Positions 47,201 through 55,761 of a DNA stretch of 64,000 nucleotides are shown here, piece after piece. How positions within the stretch are numbered: position 1 is the stretch's first letter; each line of letters starts with the position of its first letter. This stretch comes from Actinokineospora iranica. GTDB lineage: Bacteria > Actinomycetota > Actinomycetes > Mycobacteriales > Pseudonocardiaceae. Position numbers and translations under genes: made by a program. Under the pieces are notes generated by a model that had not been told where the DNA came from, did no database searches, and saw nothing but the letters and a program-made list of their open reading frames with translations. Where the stretch lies: positions 62,001 to 126,000 of the forward strand of contig NZ_FMZZ01000016.1 of NCBI RefSeq assembly GCF_900101685.1, read 5' to 3'.

Positions 47201-47765
47201 CCGCCAGGCGATGGAGGCAGGCCGCCAACTCGGCGAACGCAGACACGAAGTGAGCGGCCTGGACATCCTCGCGTCGATCCAACAGCGCACCGGGGAGTGG
47301 TCGTCGGCGGCCATGCACTACGCGCGTGCTCTGGGACTGGCCAGAGAGATCCGGTTCGGCTACGGGGAAGCGTCGATCCTGACCGGCATGTGCGCGCTTT
47401 ACCGGCGCACCGGGGACCCCCGGGCCGCCATCGATCACGGCACCGGGGCCCTGGCGCTGATGCGGGACACCGGAATGCGGCTGCTGGAGGCGCGGGCCCT
47501 GACCGAACTCGCGCACGCATACCTGGACAGCGGAGACTCCGAGTCGGCCGCCGACCAGATCGAACAGGGAATGGCCATCGCCGGGCGGACCGGGCAACGG
47601 CTGGCTGAGGCGCGGGCTCGGCATGTGCGGGCGCTGGTTCGGCAGGTGTCCGGGGACCGGACTGGAGCGTTGGCGGATTGGCAGGCCGCGTTGCCGGTGT
47701 TCGAGCGGTTGGGGGTGCCGGAGGGGGCGCATGTGCGTGCGCTCTTGGCCGCGTTCGCTGCTTGA
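44283..47765 (+). CDS. AfsR/SARP-type regulator: XRE HTH - BTAD - NB-ARC - TPR
   Basis: The 1160-residue regulator has four parts. An N-terminal XRE HTH (residues about 8-65: NLRSHRSRVGLTQQQLAERS, ALRYIERGE) is followed by an OmpR-like winged helix plus bacterial transcriptional activator domain (about 78-335: LRLSVLGPF..., YASRLRRALV, LLDEALACWRGPVL, LEDELGVEPG-type end). A STAND ATPase (Walker A LSGTAGVGKTALALRW near residue 385; LLDNAATAEQV; HLPLALRI) and C-terminal TPRs complete it. SARP proteins activate secondary-metabolite clusters; the extra XRE domain is an uncommon but known addition. No biosynthetic cluster is visible in the window, so the target may be elsewhere or be the nearby MFS gene. 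Confidence 0.92.
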   Translation: MLVPPGSFGENLRSHRSRVGLTQQQLAERSGVSIRALRYIERGEVGMPRADSVRRLAEALGVEPETLAQSGPPRARPSGAPQLRLSVLGPFTVAHGERALEVGALKQRSLLALLALHPNRPVGREEIIDVLWGESPPDSCLGLVHTYASRLRRALVSASRRHAGVIVSTPNGYRLTVKADQLDLVRFDGLAARAREIRATDPDAAADLLDEALACWRGPVLADLPGRLRRHPTAVAVAARRREAALAHADIALALGRHARVVANIRGLAHEEPLHEGLHARLMLGLAGTGEQAEALRVFSDIRTRLDEELGVEPGLEIQDAHLRVLRDRPAAPAAPEPIAARPPAQLPAETPGFVGRAAPLAGLDKLLDRLDGHPGVVIVALSGTAGVGKTALALRWAHRARERFPDGQLSVNLHGYASGSTPLTTHEVLVRFLHALGVAPERVPADTDEAAGLYRTLLTGKRVLVLLDNAATAEQVRPLLPGSSGCLVLVTSRDRLTGLTAQDGAHQLPLDVLDADEAVDLLGRLVGVGRMRREPDAAAEMAAICGHLPLALRIAGANLAIRPLISIADYTRELRERGRIAGLAVAGDESGAVRAAFDLSYEKLTPAARRLFRLLGALPGTDVDAAAAAALSGLPPTDAARLLRVLDHGNLIREHSRGRYTFHDLLREYASDRAAAEDTEADRVAAVVALFDHYLREIETHSAILWRVGAAAPEPGAEDRAIAWLDAERANLVAAAVAAPGLGLHRYSWRFAEALRPYFWNRGHGAEGIAVGQAALAAARGADDVDAEASVRDLLGAIHTNLSDYVTAIEHHRWALELAQGTGNRIVEASALHNLGRAHSQLGQPAQASAFYEQALELNRMIGNRFGEAGALHYLGGAALSLGRPQDAIERHTNALELSTRIGHRHVQAAACQGLGLALWAMGDLPRAAQRYREALAICRRYGYRHGEVSMLICLAETGCDAGDYAAAAAQVRQAMEAGRQLGERRHEVSGLDILASIQQRTGEWSSAAMHYARALGLAREIRFGYGEASILTGMCALYRRTGDPRAAIDHGTGALALMRDTGMRLLEARALTELAHAYLDSGDSESAADQIEQGMAIAGRTGQRLAEARARHVRALVRQVSGDRTGALADWQAALPVFERLGVPEGAHVRALLAAFAA

Positions 47766-47850
47766 TGGCTGGTTTGGTGGGTTGGCTCGATGGGGGGAGT
47801 GGCTTGTTCGGGGGCAGGCCCACTCCGCTTTCCGGTCGCCTGAACGGGGG

Positions 47851-49101
47851 TTAGGCGGCGTCTTGGTGGTCGGCGGCGGATGGGGTTACGGCGGTGGGGC
47901 TTTTGGTCTCGTCCTGGTCGTGGATGCGTGACCAGGTGATGGTGGCGGGGACCGCGATCAGGACGCCCAGGAGGCCTGCCATGGCGATGGTGTTCATGGT
48001 CGAGCCGGTCAGTTCCGCCACGGCGCCGCCCGCGGCCATGCCCAGGCCCTGGGAGACGCGGAGGCCGGTGCGGGCTGTGCCGAAGGCGCCGCCGCGGATC
48101 TCGTTGGGGACGATCGAGTTGAACACGCCCATCACGGTGATCTGGTAGGCGCCGACCGCGCCCGCCAGGGCCAGCAGGATCAGGGCCCAGACCAGGCCGG
48201 GTTTGAGGAAGAAGAGGACCAGCACGCCCACCGAGGCCGTCGCCAGGACGCCGATCAGCTTGGGGCGGTGCTTCGCCGGGATGAAGTGGGAGATCAGGAA
48301 GGTGCCCACGATGAAGCCGAGTGGGTCCGCTGCCAAGAGCCAGCCGACCGCTTGTTCCGGGGCGCCTGCCTCCTTGGCCAGGGGGGCGGCCAGGCCTTCG
48401 GGGATCACCGCCAGGCCGACCAGCCAGGACAGGGTCAGCAGGACGCGCAGCCTGCGGTCGCCGAAGACCCACTTGGCGCCCGCGAACCAGGCGTCTTCCT
48501 TGGAGCCCGCGGTGGGGCGGTTGCGGACGCTGTACTGGATCAATGCCGCGGCGAGGGCGAAGGTGATCGCGTCGATGATCAGTGCCCAGCTGGTGCCGAT
48601 GGCCCCCACCAGGAGGCCGCCGCCGCCCAGGCCCAGCAGCATCATCGTGTTGGTGGTGATTCCGCGGAGGTCCTGGCTGCGCAGATAGAGGTCGTCGTCG
48701 GTGAAGACCTCGCGGGTGGTGGCGTTCTGGGCGGCCATGGCGGGGGACTGGACCATCGGGATTATGATCACCAACACGAACAGCACCCACAGCGGCATGT
48801 GCGGGATCGCCATCACCCCGACGACGACCGCCTGGATCGCCGAGCACACCACCATGAGTGTCCGGCGGCGGTACCGGTCAGCGAGTTGGGACAGGCCCAG
48901 GCCGCCCGCCAACGCGGGAAGGAAAGTCAGCGCGTAGATGCTCGCCGCATAGAACGCGGAGCCCGTCCGCTGATAGACCAGGATGGCCAGCGCCACCCGG
49001 GTCAACTGGTCGCCGCCGACTGAGACGGCCTCGGCGAACCAGAGAGCGCGGAACTCCCGGTCGGCGAGAACCGCGGACATTTTCGGCGCTGTTCGGCCCA
49101 T
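47851..49101 (-). CDS. MFS transporter
   Basis: The 416-residue protein has twelve hydrophobic helices and an MFS loop 2-3 motif (LADRYRRRTLMVV). The family resembles enterobactin/macrolide exporters of the MFS_3 group (REFRALWFAEAVSVGGDQLTRVAL, QNATTREVFTDDD, GTARTGLRVSQGLGMA). Export of a small hydrophobic compound is likely; the substrate is unknown. It converges with the SARP gene and is divergent from the SDR gene. Confidence 0.9.
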   Translation of the reverse strand: MGRTAPKMSAVLADREFRALWFAEAVSVGGDQLTRVALAILVYQRTGSAFYAASIYALTFLPALAGGLGLSQLADRYRRRTLMVVCSAIQAVVVGVMAIPHMPLWVLFVLVIIIPMVQSPAMAAQNATTREVFTDDDLYLRSQDLRGITTNTMMLLGLGGGGLLVGAIGTSWALIIDAITFALAAALIQYSVRNRPTAGSKEDAWFAGAKWVFGDRRLRVLLTLSWLVGLAVIPEGLAAPLAKEAGAPEQAVGWLLAADPLGFIVGTFLISHFIPAKHRPKLIGVLATASVGVLVLFFLKPGLVWALILLALAGAVGAYQITVMGVFNSIVPNEIRGGAFGTARTGLRVSQGLGMAAGGAVAELTGSTMNTIAMAGLLGVLIAVPATITWSRIHDQDETKSPTAVTPSAADHQDAA

Positions 49102-49483
49102 CTACGCTCCCCCCGGCGGGCGGGTGGCCCGCGCGGCTGCTGTCGTCCGCCGCGCCCTGGTGGCGGCGCGGTGGACCTCGGCGTACTGCCGCTCGGTTAT
49201 CACGGCGTTGCACAGAGTACCGGTATCCGGCCGCTGGATCGCGTTCGGTGAGCCCGCGAAACGCTCCCGTGCGTCCGTCCGGCGCAGCGGGTCCGATCAG
49301 TCGGTGCTTACCGGCGGGCTGAAAGGCCCACCACGCTCGGCGCAGCCCCGCCACCACTCGCCGAGACCGACCTCCGGGGCGGCCGCCGCGGGCCAACACT
49401 GACCACAGCCGGTGGTGGTCCGACGACCGCCGCCGCGTCCGGGCGTGCCCGGCGCGGGATCGGGGCCGGCGGTGGGAGGCGAC
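49102..49483. other. Divergent intergenic region, no gene seen
   Basis: These 382 bp between the MFS and SDR genes contain no convincing ORF. A short AT-richer patch near 49195-49225 may hold the MFS promoter. No repeat or operator was recognised. Confidence 0.5.
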
Positions 49484-50371
49484 ATGAACACGGTAGACGG
49501 CAAAGCGATAGTGGTGACCGGAGCGGGCCGCGGGCTGGGCGCGGCGTTCGCGGCGCACCTGGCCAAGGCCGGGGCCGCGGTGGTGGTCAACGACGTGGAC
49601 GCCGAGCAGGCGCTGGCCGTGGCCGCGCGACTCCGCGCCGACGGCGGCGCGGTCGTGGCGAGCACGCACTCGGTGGCCGACCCGGAGCAGGCGGCGGCCA
49701 TCGTCGACTTGTGCGTCGCCGAGTTCGGGGCCGTCGACGGCCTGGTCAACAACGCGGGCCTGAACTACGAGGCGCTGCCGTGGGAGGACGACCCCGCCCG
49801 GGTGCGGGAACTGGTCGAGGTGAACGTCCTCGGCGTCATCTACACCGGCATGGCCGCGATCCGGCGGATGCGGGCGGCGGGCGGCGGCTCGATCGTCAAC
49901 GTGTCCTCGGGGGCGTCGCTGGGCCAGCGCACCATCGGGGCCTACGCGGCCAGCAAGGGCGCGGTGTCGTCGCTGACCTACTCGTGGGCGCTCGACCTGG
50001 AGGACTGCGGCATCCGCGTCAACGCGATCTGCCCCAGGGCCTACACCCGAATGGTGTGGACTTCCGAGCGCGCGTCCCGGCAGACCCCGCCCGAGCAGAC
50101 CCCCGACCTGGTCGCGCCGCTGGTGCACTTCCTCCTCGGCGACCGGTCGGCGGGCATCACCGGGCAGGTGATCCGGTGCACGGGCCCTGACCTGCACATC
50201 GTCGGCCAGCCGTACTTCAAGGCGCCCATCCTGGCCCGGGACCACTGGGACGTCGACGCGGTCGCCACCGCGTTCAGCGAGATCCTGGGCGGGCACCTGG
50301 AGCCCTACGGGTTGGAGAAGCGGCTCCCGCCGCGCGTGCGCAAGTGGCTCACGCCGGTCCGCACCGCCTGA
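49484..50371 (+). CDS. Short-chain dehydrogenase/reductase
   Basis: The 295-residue classical SDR has the NAD(P) motif VVTGAGRGLGAAFA, NNAG in GLVNNAGLNYE, catalytic Ser in NVSSGAS and YAASKGAVSSL (YxxxK). A VNDVD acidic residue after beta-2 favours NAD. The C-terminal 90 residues are longer than in minimal SDRs and resemble multifunctional beta-oxidation-type hydroxyacyl dehydrogenases (GQVIRCTGPDLHIVGQP). Substrate unknown; a steroid or acyl substrate is plausible. Confidence 0.9.
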   Translation: MNTVDGKAIVVTGAGRGLGAAFAAHLAKAGAAVVVNDVDAEQALAVAARLRADGGAVVASTHSVADPEQAAAIVDLCVAEFGAVDGLVNNAGLNYEALPWEDDPARVRELVEVNVLGVIYTGMAAIRRMRAAGGGSIVNVSSGASLGQRTIGAYAASKGAVSSLTYSWALDLEDCGIRVNAICPRAYTRMVWTSERASRQTPPEQTPDLVAPLVHFLLGDRSAGITGQVIRCTGPDLHIVGQPYFKAPILARDHWDVDAVATAFSEILGGHLEPYGLEKRLPPRVRKWLTPVRTA

Positions 50372-50724
50372 GCGCCGACGCCTGCCGGGGGCGCGGGATC
50401 GGGTGATGTCCGGTTTCGCGCCCGCCGCGTCGCGGGTATGCGTCGAAAGAGGGTGTTTCTCCGGATCGGTGTCCGACTAAGGTCCTGCTCCATTCGGGCG
50501 CTGCTTGGCGTAGTGGGACCACTACTGTCGGCGCAGGCCGTAACGTGGAATCGTCGGACGGCGAGCCGTCGGCGATCGGACGTGACACGCGGCCCACACG
50601 GGCGACGATGTCACGGGCAGCAGATCGTTGAACAGGAAACCAAGTCGGCGGGGGCCAGCACCCTTCCCGGCGCGACAGGCACCCCTCGCGGGCGCCACCG
50701 AACGGAGAAGGGGAGGTCGCACCG
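50372..50724. promoter_or_regulatory. Intergenic region before the repeat-GGDEF gene
   Basis: No gene was recognised in these 353 bp. The final bases AGAAGGGGAGG (50706-50716) form a strong ribosome site for TTG 50725. I looked for a cyclic-di-GMP riboswitch and did not see its conserved core. Confidence 0.45.
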
Positions 50725-53700
50725 TTGGGTTTCACCAATCGCGGGAACGCACGGAAAGCACCTCCGGGTAGGACACGGGCGGGTGAGGACGACACGCGCT
50801 TCACCAGTCACGGCTGCACATCTGGAATCCCTCCGGTCAGGACGGTCAAGGTGGACAGTGGGGTCGAGGTCACCAGTCGCGGGAACGCAATGGACACTCC
50901 TTCGGTCGATGTGGACAGTGCGGACGCTGTGGTCACCAGTCGCGGGACATCGGGCTCTCCTGTGGTCGTCGGGGCGGTGGAGTCGGGGGTCACCAGTCGC
51001 GTGAACGCATGGGGGGCTCCTTCGGTCGGCGTGGGTTCGGGTTCCACAGGTTGTGAGATCACTTGTGCCGCTCCTGTGGTTGCCGGGGGTGCGGGGGTCA
51101 CCAGTCGCGGCTGCGCATCGGGCTCTCCTTGTGTTGGGGTGGACGGGGCGGGGGTTTCGGTCACCAGTCGCGGGACATCGGACTCTCCTGTGGTCGTGGG
51201 GGCGGTGGACCCGGTTGTCGTGGGCTCGGGGGTCACCAGTCGCGGCTGCGCATCGGGCTCTCCTTGTGTCGAGGTGGACGGGGTCGGGATCGCGGTCACC
51301 AGTCGCGGGAGCGCATCGGGTTCTCCTGGGGTTGTGGGGGACGAGGTCGGCTTCGTGGTCACCAGTCGCGGGACATCGAGTTCTCCTGAGGCTGTGGGAG
51401 TGGTGGGTTCGGGTTTCACCAGTCGCGGGATCGCATGTGGCGCTCCTTCTGTTCGTGGGGACGCGGCGTCGGGGGTTACCAGTCGCGTGAGCGCATTGGG
51501 TTCTCCTGGGGTTGTCGGGGTGGTGGGTGGTTCGGGGGTTACCAGTCGCGGCTGCGCATTGGGGGCTCCTTTGGTTGTGGGGGAAGGGGTTTTGGTTGGG
51601 GTCACCAGTCGCGGGAACGCATTGGTCTCTCCTGTGGTCGAAGGGGATGTGGGTGGGGTGGGGGTCACCAGTCGCGTGAGCGCATGTGGGGCTCCTGTGG
51701 TGGGTGTGGACGGTGTGGGGTTCGGGGTTACCAGTCGCGTGAGCGCATTGGGTTCTCCTGGGGTTGTCGGGGTGGTGGGTGGTTCGGGGGTTACCAGTCG
51801 CGGCTGCGCATTGGGGGCTCCTTTGGTTGTGGGGGAAGGGGTTTTGGTTGGGGTCACCAGTCGCGGGAACGCATTGGTCTCTCCTGTGGTCGAAGGGGAT
51901 GTGGGTGGTGCGGGGATCACCAGTCGCGGGAACGCATGTGAAGCTCCTGTTGTCGTTGTGGACGATGAGGATGGTGTGGGCGTTGGGGTCACCAGTCGCG
52001 TGACATCGGGTTCTCCTGAAGGTGAAGGGGAATCGGGTCGGGCGGGGGTCACCAGTCGCGGCTGCGCATGGGGCATTCCTTTGGCAGTGGGGGAAGTGGT
52101 GGATGTGGGGGTCACCAGTCGCGTGAGCGCATGGCGGGCTCCTGTGGTGGGTGTGGATGCTGTGGACTCGTCAGTTACCAGTCGCGAGAGCGCATGGGGG
52201 GCTCCAATGAGCGCGGGGGAAGCGGGTTGTTCCGGCGGCGACACTGGCGGGAACGCAATGGGGGCGCCAGGTGTTGATAGGGATGTGGCGCGTAAAAAGG
52301 TCACCAGGCGCGAGAGCGCATCGACTGCTCCTTCGGTCGAAGTGGATAAGGCCGCGGTGCCGCTCATCGGCGCGGGCCACGCGTCCGGCACGTCACCGAC
52401 AAGTTCCACACTGGACGAAACGTGCGAGTCCGCCGAAGGTCACGGCCAGGGCGCGGATTCGAGCAAGGGAGAAGCCAATCATGGCCCTGCACCGGGAACA
52501 CCTCCTCGCGACAGCACGCATCCCGATGCCGCGCACGCCCGGACCCACGGTGGGGACGTTCGCGGGCGAGGATTGCGGCGGCTCCGGTCACGGCTCAGTG
52601 TGACGGACTCACTGCGCAGTGAACACCCTTCGTTGTTCTCCGTACGACGTTGGGGACTCTGGACGCTTCCCCGTCCGGCGCGACGGTATGTGATCGCCTT
52701 CGAGGCGATCACGGTGGTCGCGGTCGTGTTGACCGCGTTCACCGACCCGCCCGCCGCGGCGATGGATTGGCGCAGGCTCGCGGTCCTCGTCGGCGCGGGC
52801 GCGGTGCATCTGTGGTTGTCCCGGCGCACGGAGGAAACCAGGCGCGACAGCGGGCCAGGCCCGCATATGGATACCAGTGTTGTCTGGATCCTGCCCGCCA
52901 TGGTGCTGCTGCCCGCCTGGATGGCGGTGGCGTCAATGCTGCTCTTGCGCGTCCAGCTTTATCTGGTCGCCCGCAGGCCGCTTTATCGTTACACCTTCGG
53001 AACGGCGGGCATCCTGCTCGCCGCATTGGCTTCGCTGTGGATAATTCGGGTATCCGGGGTCGACGTCACCGCCGCTTTCGGCGCGCGTGAGGCCTTGGTC
53101 CTCGCGTTGGCCGGAATGACGTACTTCTTGGTCAACGCGATCGCCATCGGCGGCGTCATCGCCCTGTCCACCCCGCAGCCGACCTGGACCGCGGTCGCGG
53201 GCACCCGCCGCGACAACGCGATGGCCGCGCTCACCGTGTGCCTCGGCGCGCTGGCCGCCATCGCCATCGCGCACGCCTGGCTGGCGCCGCTGTTCCTGGT
53301 GCCGCTGCTGTGCGCGCTGGACTGGGGCGCCCTGCAAATCGAGAACCTGCGCGGCGACGCCCGCACCGACCACAAGACCCAGCTGCTGAACTCCCGCGGC
53401 TGGCACGAGCAGGCGGGCCGCGAGATCGCCCGCGCCCGCCGCCAGCACTCCATGCTGGCGGTGGCGGTGCTCGACCTGGACTACTTCAAACAGGTCAACG
53501 ACACCTGGGGACACCCGGCAGGCGACGCCGTGCTGCGCGCTGTCGGCGCGGTCCTGCGCGAGACGACCCGAAAGGGCGACGTCGTCGGCCGCTTCGGCGG
53601 CGAGGAGTTCGTCCTGCTGCTCCCCGACACCGACGCCGCCCAAGCCACCGTGGTCGCCGAACGCGTCCGCATGGGCGTCGCGGCGATGAACGTGGCCGCC

Positions 53701-53895
53701 ACCGACAAGCGCGGCCAACCGGTACTGATCACCGGCCGCACGACGTCGATCGGCGTCGCCGCGGGCCCCGGCAGCACAGCGGAACTGGAGACGCTGCTGC
53801 GCTGGGCCGACGCCGCGGTCTACGAGGCCAAGAGCGGCGGCCGCGACCAGGTCCGCCTCGCCGAGCCGCCCACCAGCGACCACCCCGCTCCCTGA
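50725..53895 (+). CDS. GGDEF diguanylate cyclase with N-terminal minisatellite-encoded repeats
   Basis: The C-terminal 430 codons are secure. There are six or seven membrane helices (from VIAFEAITVVAVVLTAFTD) and a GGDEF domain with DHKTQLLNSRGW, LDLDYFKQVNDTWGHPAGD and the active-site RFGGEEFVLLLP, so it should make cyclic di-GMP. The frame continues upstream without a stop to TTG 50725, which has a strong GGGGAGG site. The first 540 codons consist of about 26 Val/Gly/Ser-rich repeats (VTSRGNA.GAP.V..D). Whether these are translated with the cyclase is uncertain. GTG 52600 (VTDSLRSEHPSLFSV) would give a 431-residue cyclase alone. Repeat-length changes are all multiples of three, which favours translation in some frame. 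Confidence 0.7.
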   Translation: MGFTNRGNARKAPPGRTRAGEDDTRFTSHGCTSGIPPVRTVKVDSGVEVTSRGNAMDTPSVDVDSADAVVTSRGTSGSPVVVGAVESGVTSRVNAWGAPSVGVGSGSTGCEITCAAPVVAGGAGVTSRGCASGSPCVGVDGAGVSVTSRGTSDSPVVVGAVDPVVVGSGVTSRGCASGSPCVEVDGVGIAVTSRGSASGSPGVVGDEVGFVVTSRGTSSSPEAVGVVGSGFTSRGIACGAPSVRGDAASGVTSRVSALGSPGVVGVVGGSGVTSRGCALGAPLVVGEGVLVGVTSRGNALVSPVVEGDVGGVGVTSRVSACGAPVVGVDGVGFGVTSRVSALGSPGVVGVVGGSGVTSRGCALGAPLVVGEGVLVGVTSRGNALVSPVVEGDVGGAGITSRGNACEAPVVVVDDEDGVGVGVTSRVTSGSPEGEGESGRAGVTSRGCAWGIPLAVGEVVDVGVTSRVSAWRAPVVGVDAVDSSVTSRESAWGAPMSAGEAGCSGGDTGGNAMGAPGVDRDVARKKVTRRESASTAPSVEVDKAAVPLIGAGHASGTSPTSSTLDETCESAEGHGQGADSSKGEANHGPAPGTPPRDSTHPDAAHARTHGGDVRGRGLRRLRSRLSVTDSLRSEHPSLFSVRRWGLWTLPRPARRYVIAFEAITVVAVVLTAFTDPPAAAMDWRRLAVLVGAGAVHLWLSRRTEETRRDSGPGPHMDTSVVWILPAMVLLPAWMAVASMLLLRVQLYLVARRPLYRYTFGTAGILLAALASLWIIRVSGVDVTAAFGAREALVLALAGMTYFLVNAIAIGGVIALSTPQPTWTAVAGTRRDNAMAALTVCLGALAAIAIAHAWLAPLFLVPLLCALDWGALQIENLRGDARTDHKTQLLNSRGWHEQAGREIARARRQHSMLAVAVLDLDYFKQVNDTWGHPAGDAVLRAVGAVLRETTRKGDVVGRFGGEEFVLLLPDTDAAQATVVAERVRMGVAAMNVAATDKRGQPVLITGRTTSIGVAAGPGSTAELETLLRWADAAVYEAKSGGRDQVRLAEPPTSDHPAP
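50727..52345. repeat. About 26-copy ~60-bp tandem minisatellite
   Basis: The conserved core is GTCACCAGTCGCGGGAACGC followed by AT.GGG..CTCCT.TGGT.G. Between cores lie 15-35 bp of G/T-rich variable sequence. Core variants alternate (GGGAACGCA, GTGAGCGCA, GGCTGCGCA, GGGACATCG). Units at the edges are degenerate. A 185-bp block (51472-51656) is repeated exactly at 51724-51908, a recent duplication of 252 bp (84 codons). Spacing differences keep both the plus frame of the GGDEF gene and one minus-strand frame open throughout. Confidence 0.9.
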
Positions 53896-54711
53896 CCACA
53901 ACGGAACCCGCACCGACCCGGAAAACCCACCCACACGGGGGAGGCTCACCCGCGCGGGGGAGGCTCCGTTCGGCGGTATGAGACCTTCACCAGCCCGGCG
54001 GGGAGTGCGGGGGACGACCCGTCCAGTGGTGGGGAAGTCCTGTTGCCGTGGCGGGGCGTCCACTCGGTCGGGTTTCGGCGGCCGGGAAGCTGGGTTCGGT
54101 GAGGAGAGCCAACCTCCCGGAAGTGCGGTTCGATGGCGGGGCAAGGTTCGACCGGAGGGCGAAGTCCTACTCCCCCGGGGGAAGCCCCCAGACGCCTCCG
54201 GCCTCGCCGCCCTGATAGCCGCCCAGGGGAAAGCCGTACCTGCCCGGAGGAAGCCCGCCTGAAGAAGGTGCCGTACGGCGGCGAAGAAAGACCCGTTCGG
54301 CGGCAAGGGACGGCCTGCCCGGCGGCGGGAAAAGGTCCGTGCGGCGGGAGAACCCTCACCCGGAAGTGGGAGAGGGCCGGTGCCAGCCGTCGGACGGCTT
54401 CGACAGCGCGTCGCACCGGCCGCGGCGCTGATGAGGACGGTGCGGGTGCGCGGGCCGGGTGCTCGCGCGGACCCGGCAGTGGTCCTCCCCCTGGGCGAGC
54501 CAGCTGTTCTCGGTGTGCCGTGGGTGCCCGCGAGCGGACGGGTCGGTGTGGTTTCGAGGGTGGGCAGGGGGCGTGGAAGCGCACGGGTCTTGGTCATGCT
54601 TCATGTCTATCGACGCAGGTCAGCGAGTTAAAGAGGCGCGCTGAACCTGTGGACGAACGCGGGCTATGTGGATAACCGCCGCCGCCTGCCGGGCGAGATC
54701 GGGTATAAGCC
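53896..54711. repeat. Second degenerate repeat tract, ~22-24-bp period
   Basis: These 816 bp have no credible gene. From about 53930 to 54375 a short unit of the type CCGT.CGGCGG.G.GAA recurs 15-20 times with much drift (for example CGTACGGCGGCGAAGAAAG, CGTTCGGCGGCAAGGGACG, CGTGCGGCGGGAGAA). The last 250 bp are less repetitive and end in AT-richer sequence before the convergent DUF4184 gene. No relation to the 60-bp minisatellite core was seen. Confidence 0.6.
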
Positions 54712-55506
54712 TCACCCGCGTGCCCGGCGCAGCAGGCCGTAGCCGACCAGGGCCACGAACACGCCGGTCACGATCCCGATCGACGCCCTGACCATGCCCA
54801 CCGTCACCTGCGTCTCGCTCGGGGCTGTCCCGGCCGCCATGGTGTGCGCCATGGTCAGCACCGTCTGGTCGGCCACTCCGGCCATGGTGGTCAGGGCGTT
54901 GACCGCGGCCAGGACCACGCCCGTGCCGAGCACCGCGCACACCACCACCCACGGGCGCTTCGGCGGGGCGTACTCAGGCGGGACGGTCTCGGCGGGGGTC
55001 GCCCGGCGCAGGGCGCGCGCCGACCACCACACGATGAGCGCGATGCCGAGCACGCTGCTCAGCAGTTGGAGGAAGTGGTAGCGCGGCATCCCGACCCACA
55101 GCCACTCCCGCAGCGCGGGGACCTGCCGCACGATCCAGCCGTCGTGGTGGGTGCACGCGTCCCACACCAGGTGGGTCGCGCCACCCACCAGCACCGACGC
55201 CACCGTCGCGACCCCCAGCCGCGGCGGTGTGGCGAACGGCACGAGGCGGGCCCGTGCCCAGGCGGGGGCCAGGGGGAGCGCGGCGGGGACCACGAAGGCG
55301 TGGAACACCGCGAGCAGCGCCAGCGCCACCGGCAGGTCGATCACGACCAGGCCCCACCAGGTGTGCGTCCGCTCGTCCACTCCGGGGCGCAGGGCCACGA
55401 AGTACAGCAGGTCCGGGGACATGGACCCGAAGACGAGCGCGGACCCGACCAGCGGCCGCCGGACGAACGGCAGCACGGCCGCGGCGTGGGACAGCGTGTA
55501 GGGCAT
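54712..55506 (-). CDS. DUF4184 family membrane protein
   Basis: The 264-residue protein starts MPYTLSHAAAVLPFVRRPLVGSAL and contains FGSMSPDLLYFV, the DUF4184 signature. It has about six membrane helices with conserved His/Asp residues (THLVWDACTHHDGWIV). These resemble membrane-embedded metal sites of the YdjM/phospholipase-D-like hydrolase group. The function is unknown. Confidence 0.88.
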   Translation of the reverse strand: MPYTLSHAAAVLPFVRRPLVGSALVFGSMSPDLLYFVALRPGVDERTHTWWGLVVIDLPVALALLAVFHAFVVPAALPLAPAWARARLVPFATPPRLGVATVASVLVGGATHLVWDACTHHDGWIVRQVPALREWLWVGMPRYHFLQLLSSVLGIALIVWWSARALRRATPAETVPPEYAPPKRPWVVVCAVLGTGVVLAAVNALTTMAGVADQTVLTMAHTMAAGTAPSETQVTVGMVRASIGIVTGVFVALVGYGLLRRARG

Positions 55507-55563
55507 GGCGCAACCCTGGCGCGCGGGGCGCTGGCGGTGGTGGACGTCCGGTGGAGATCCTGG

Positions 55564-55761
55564 TCAGACCGGGGGGACGATCCCGGGGAAGTGGCCCACC
55601 GTCTCGCAGTGCGGGCAGGGACGGCCATTGTCGACGGTGCGGGGCGCGCCGCCGATGATCGCCAGTTTCGGGTCGGCGACCATGCCACCGCCCCCGCAGT
55701 ACTGGCACACCGTGTGCACCTCGGCTGGGACGTCGAGTTCGGACTCGTCGCTGTCGTCCAT
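55564..55761 (-). CDS. Small zinc-ribbon protein
   Basis: The 65-residue protein has two CxxC pairs (VCQYCGGGGMVAD and PCPHCETVGHF) that should bind one zinc, in a DnaJ-zinc-finger-like CxxCxGxG context. The acidic N-terminus is MDDSDESELDVPAE. GAGGAGGG precedes the ATG. It lies just upstream of the DUF4184 gene on the same strand. Function unknown. Confidence 0.78.
   Translation of the reverse strand: MDDSDESELDVPAEVHTVCQYCGGGGMVADPKLAIIGGAPRTVDNGRPCPHCETVGHFPGIVPPV

Noticed and set aside
50372-50724. Cyclic di-GMP riboswitch before the GGDEF gene
   Set aside because: The conserved core of known c-di-GMP riboswitches was not found by eye.
50727-52345. CRISPR-like reading of the repeat array
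   Set aside because: Cores drift between units, linkers are low-complexity G/T-rich and change in multiples of three, and one block is duplicated with its linkers. This is a minisatellite.
50808-52409. Minus-strand 533-codon Pro/Thr-rich ORF through the minisatellite (PRLVTP.P...TTGEP repeats)
   Set aside because: It has no ribosome site or signal peptide and it stops inside the second repeat unit, whereas the plus frame covers every unit, has a strong ribosome site and joins a known domain. It is not excluded, only less likely.
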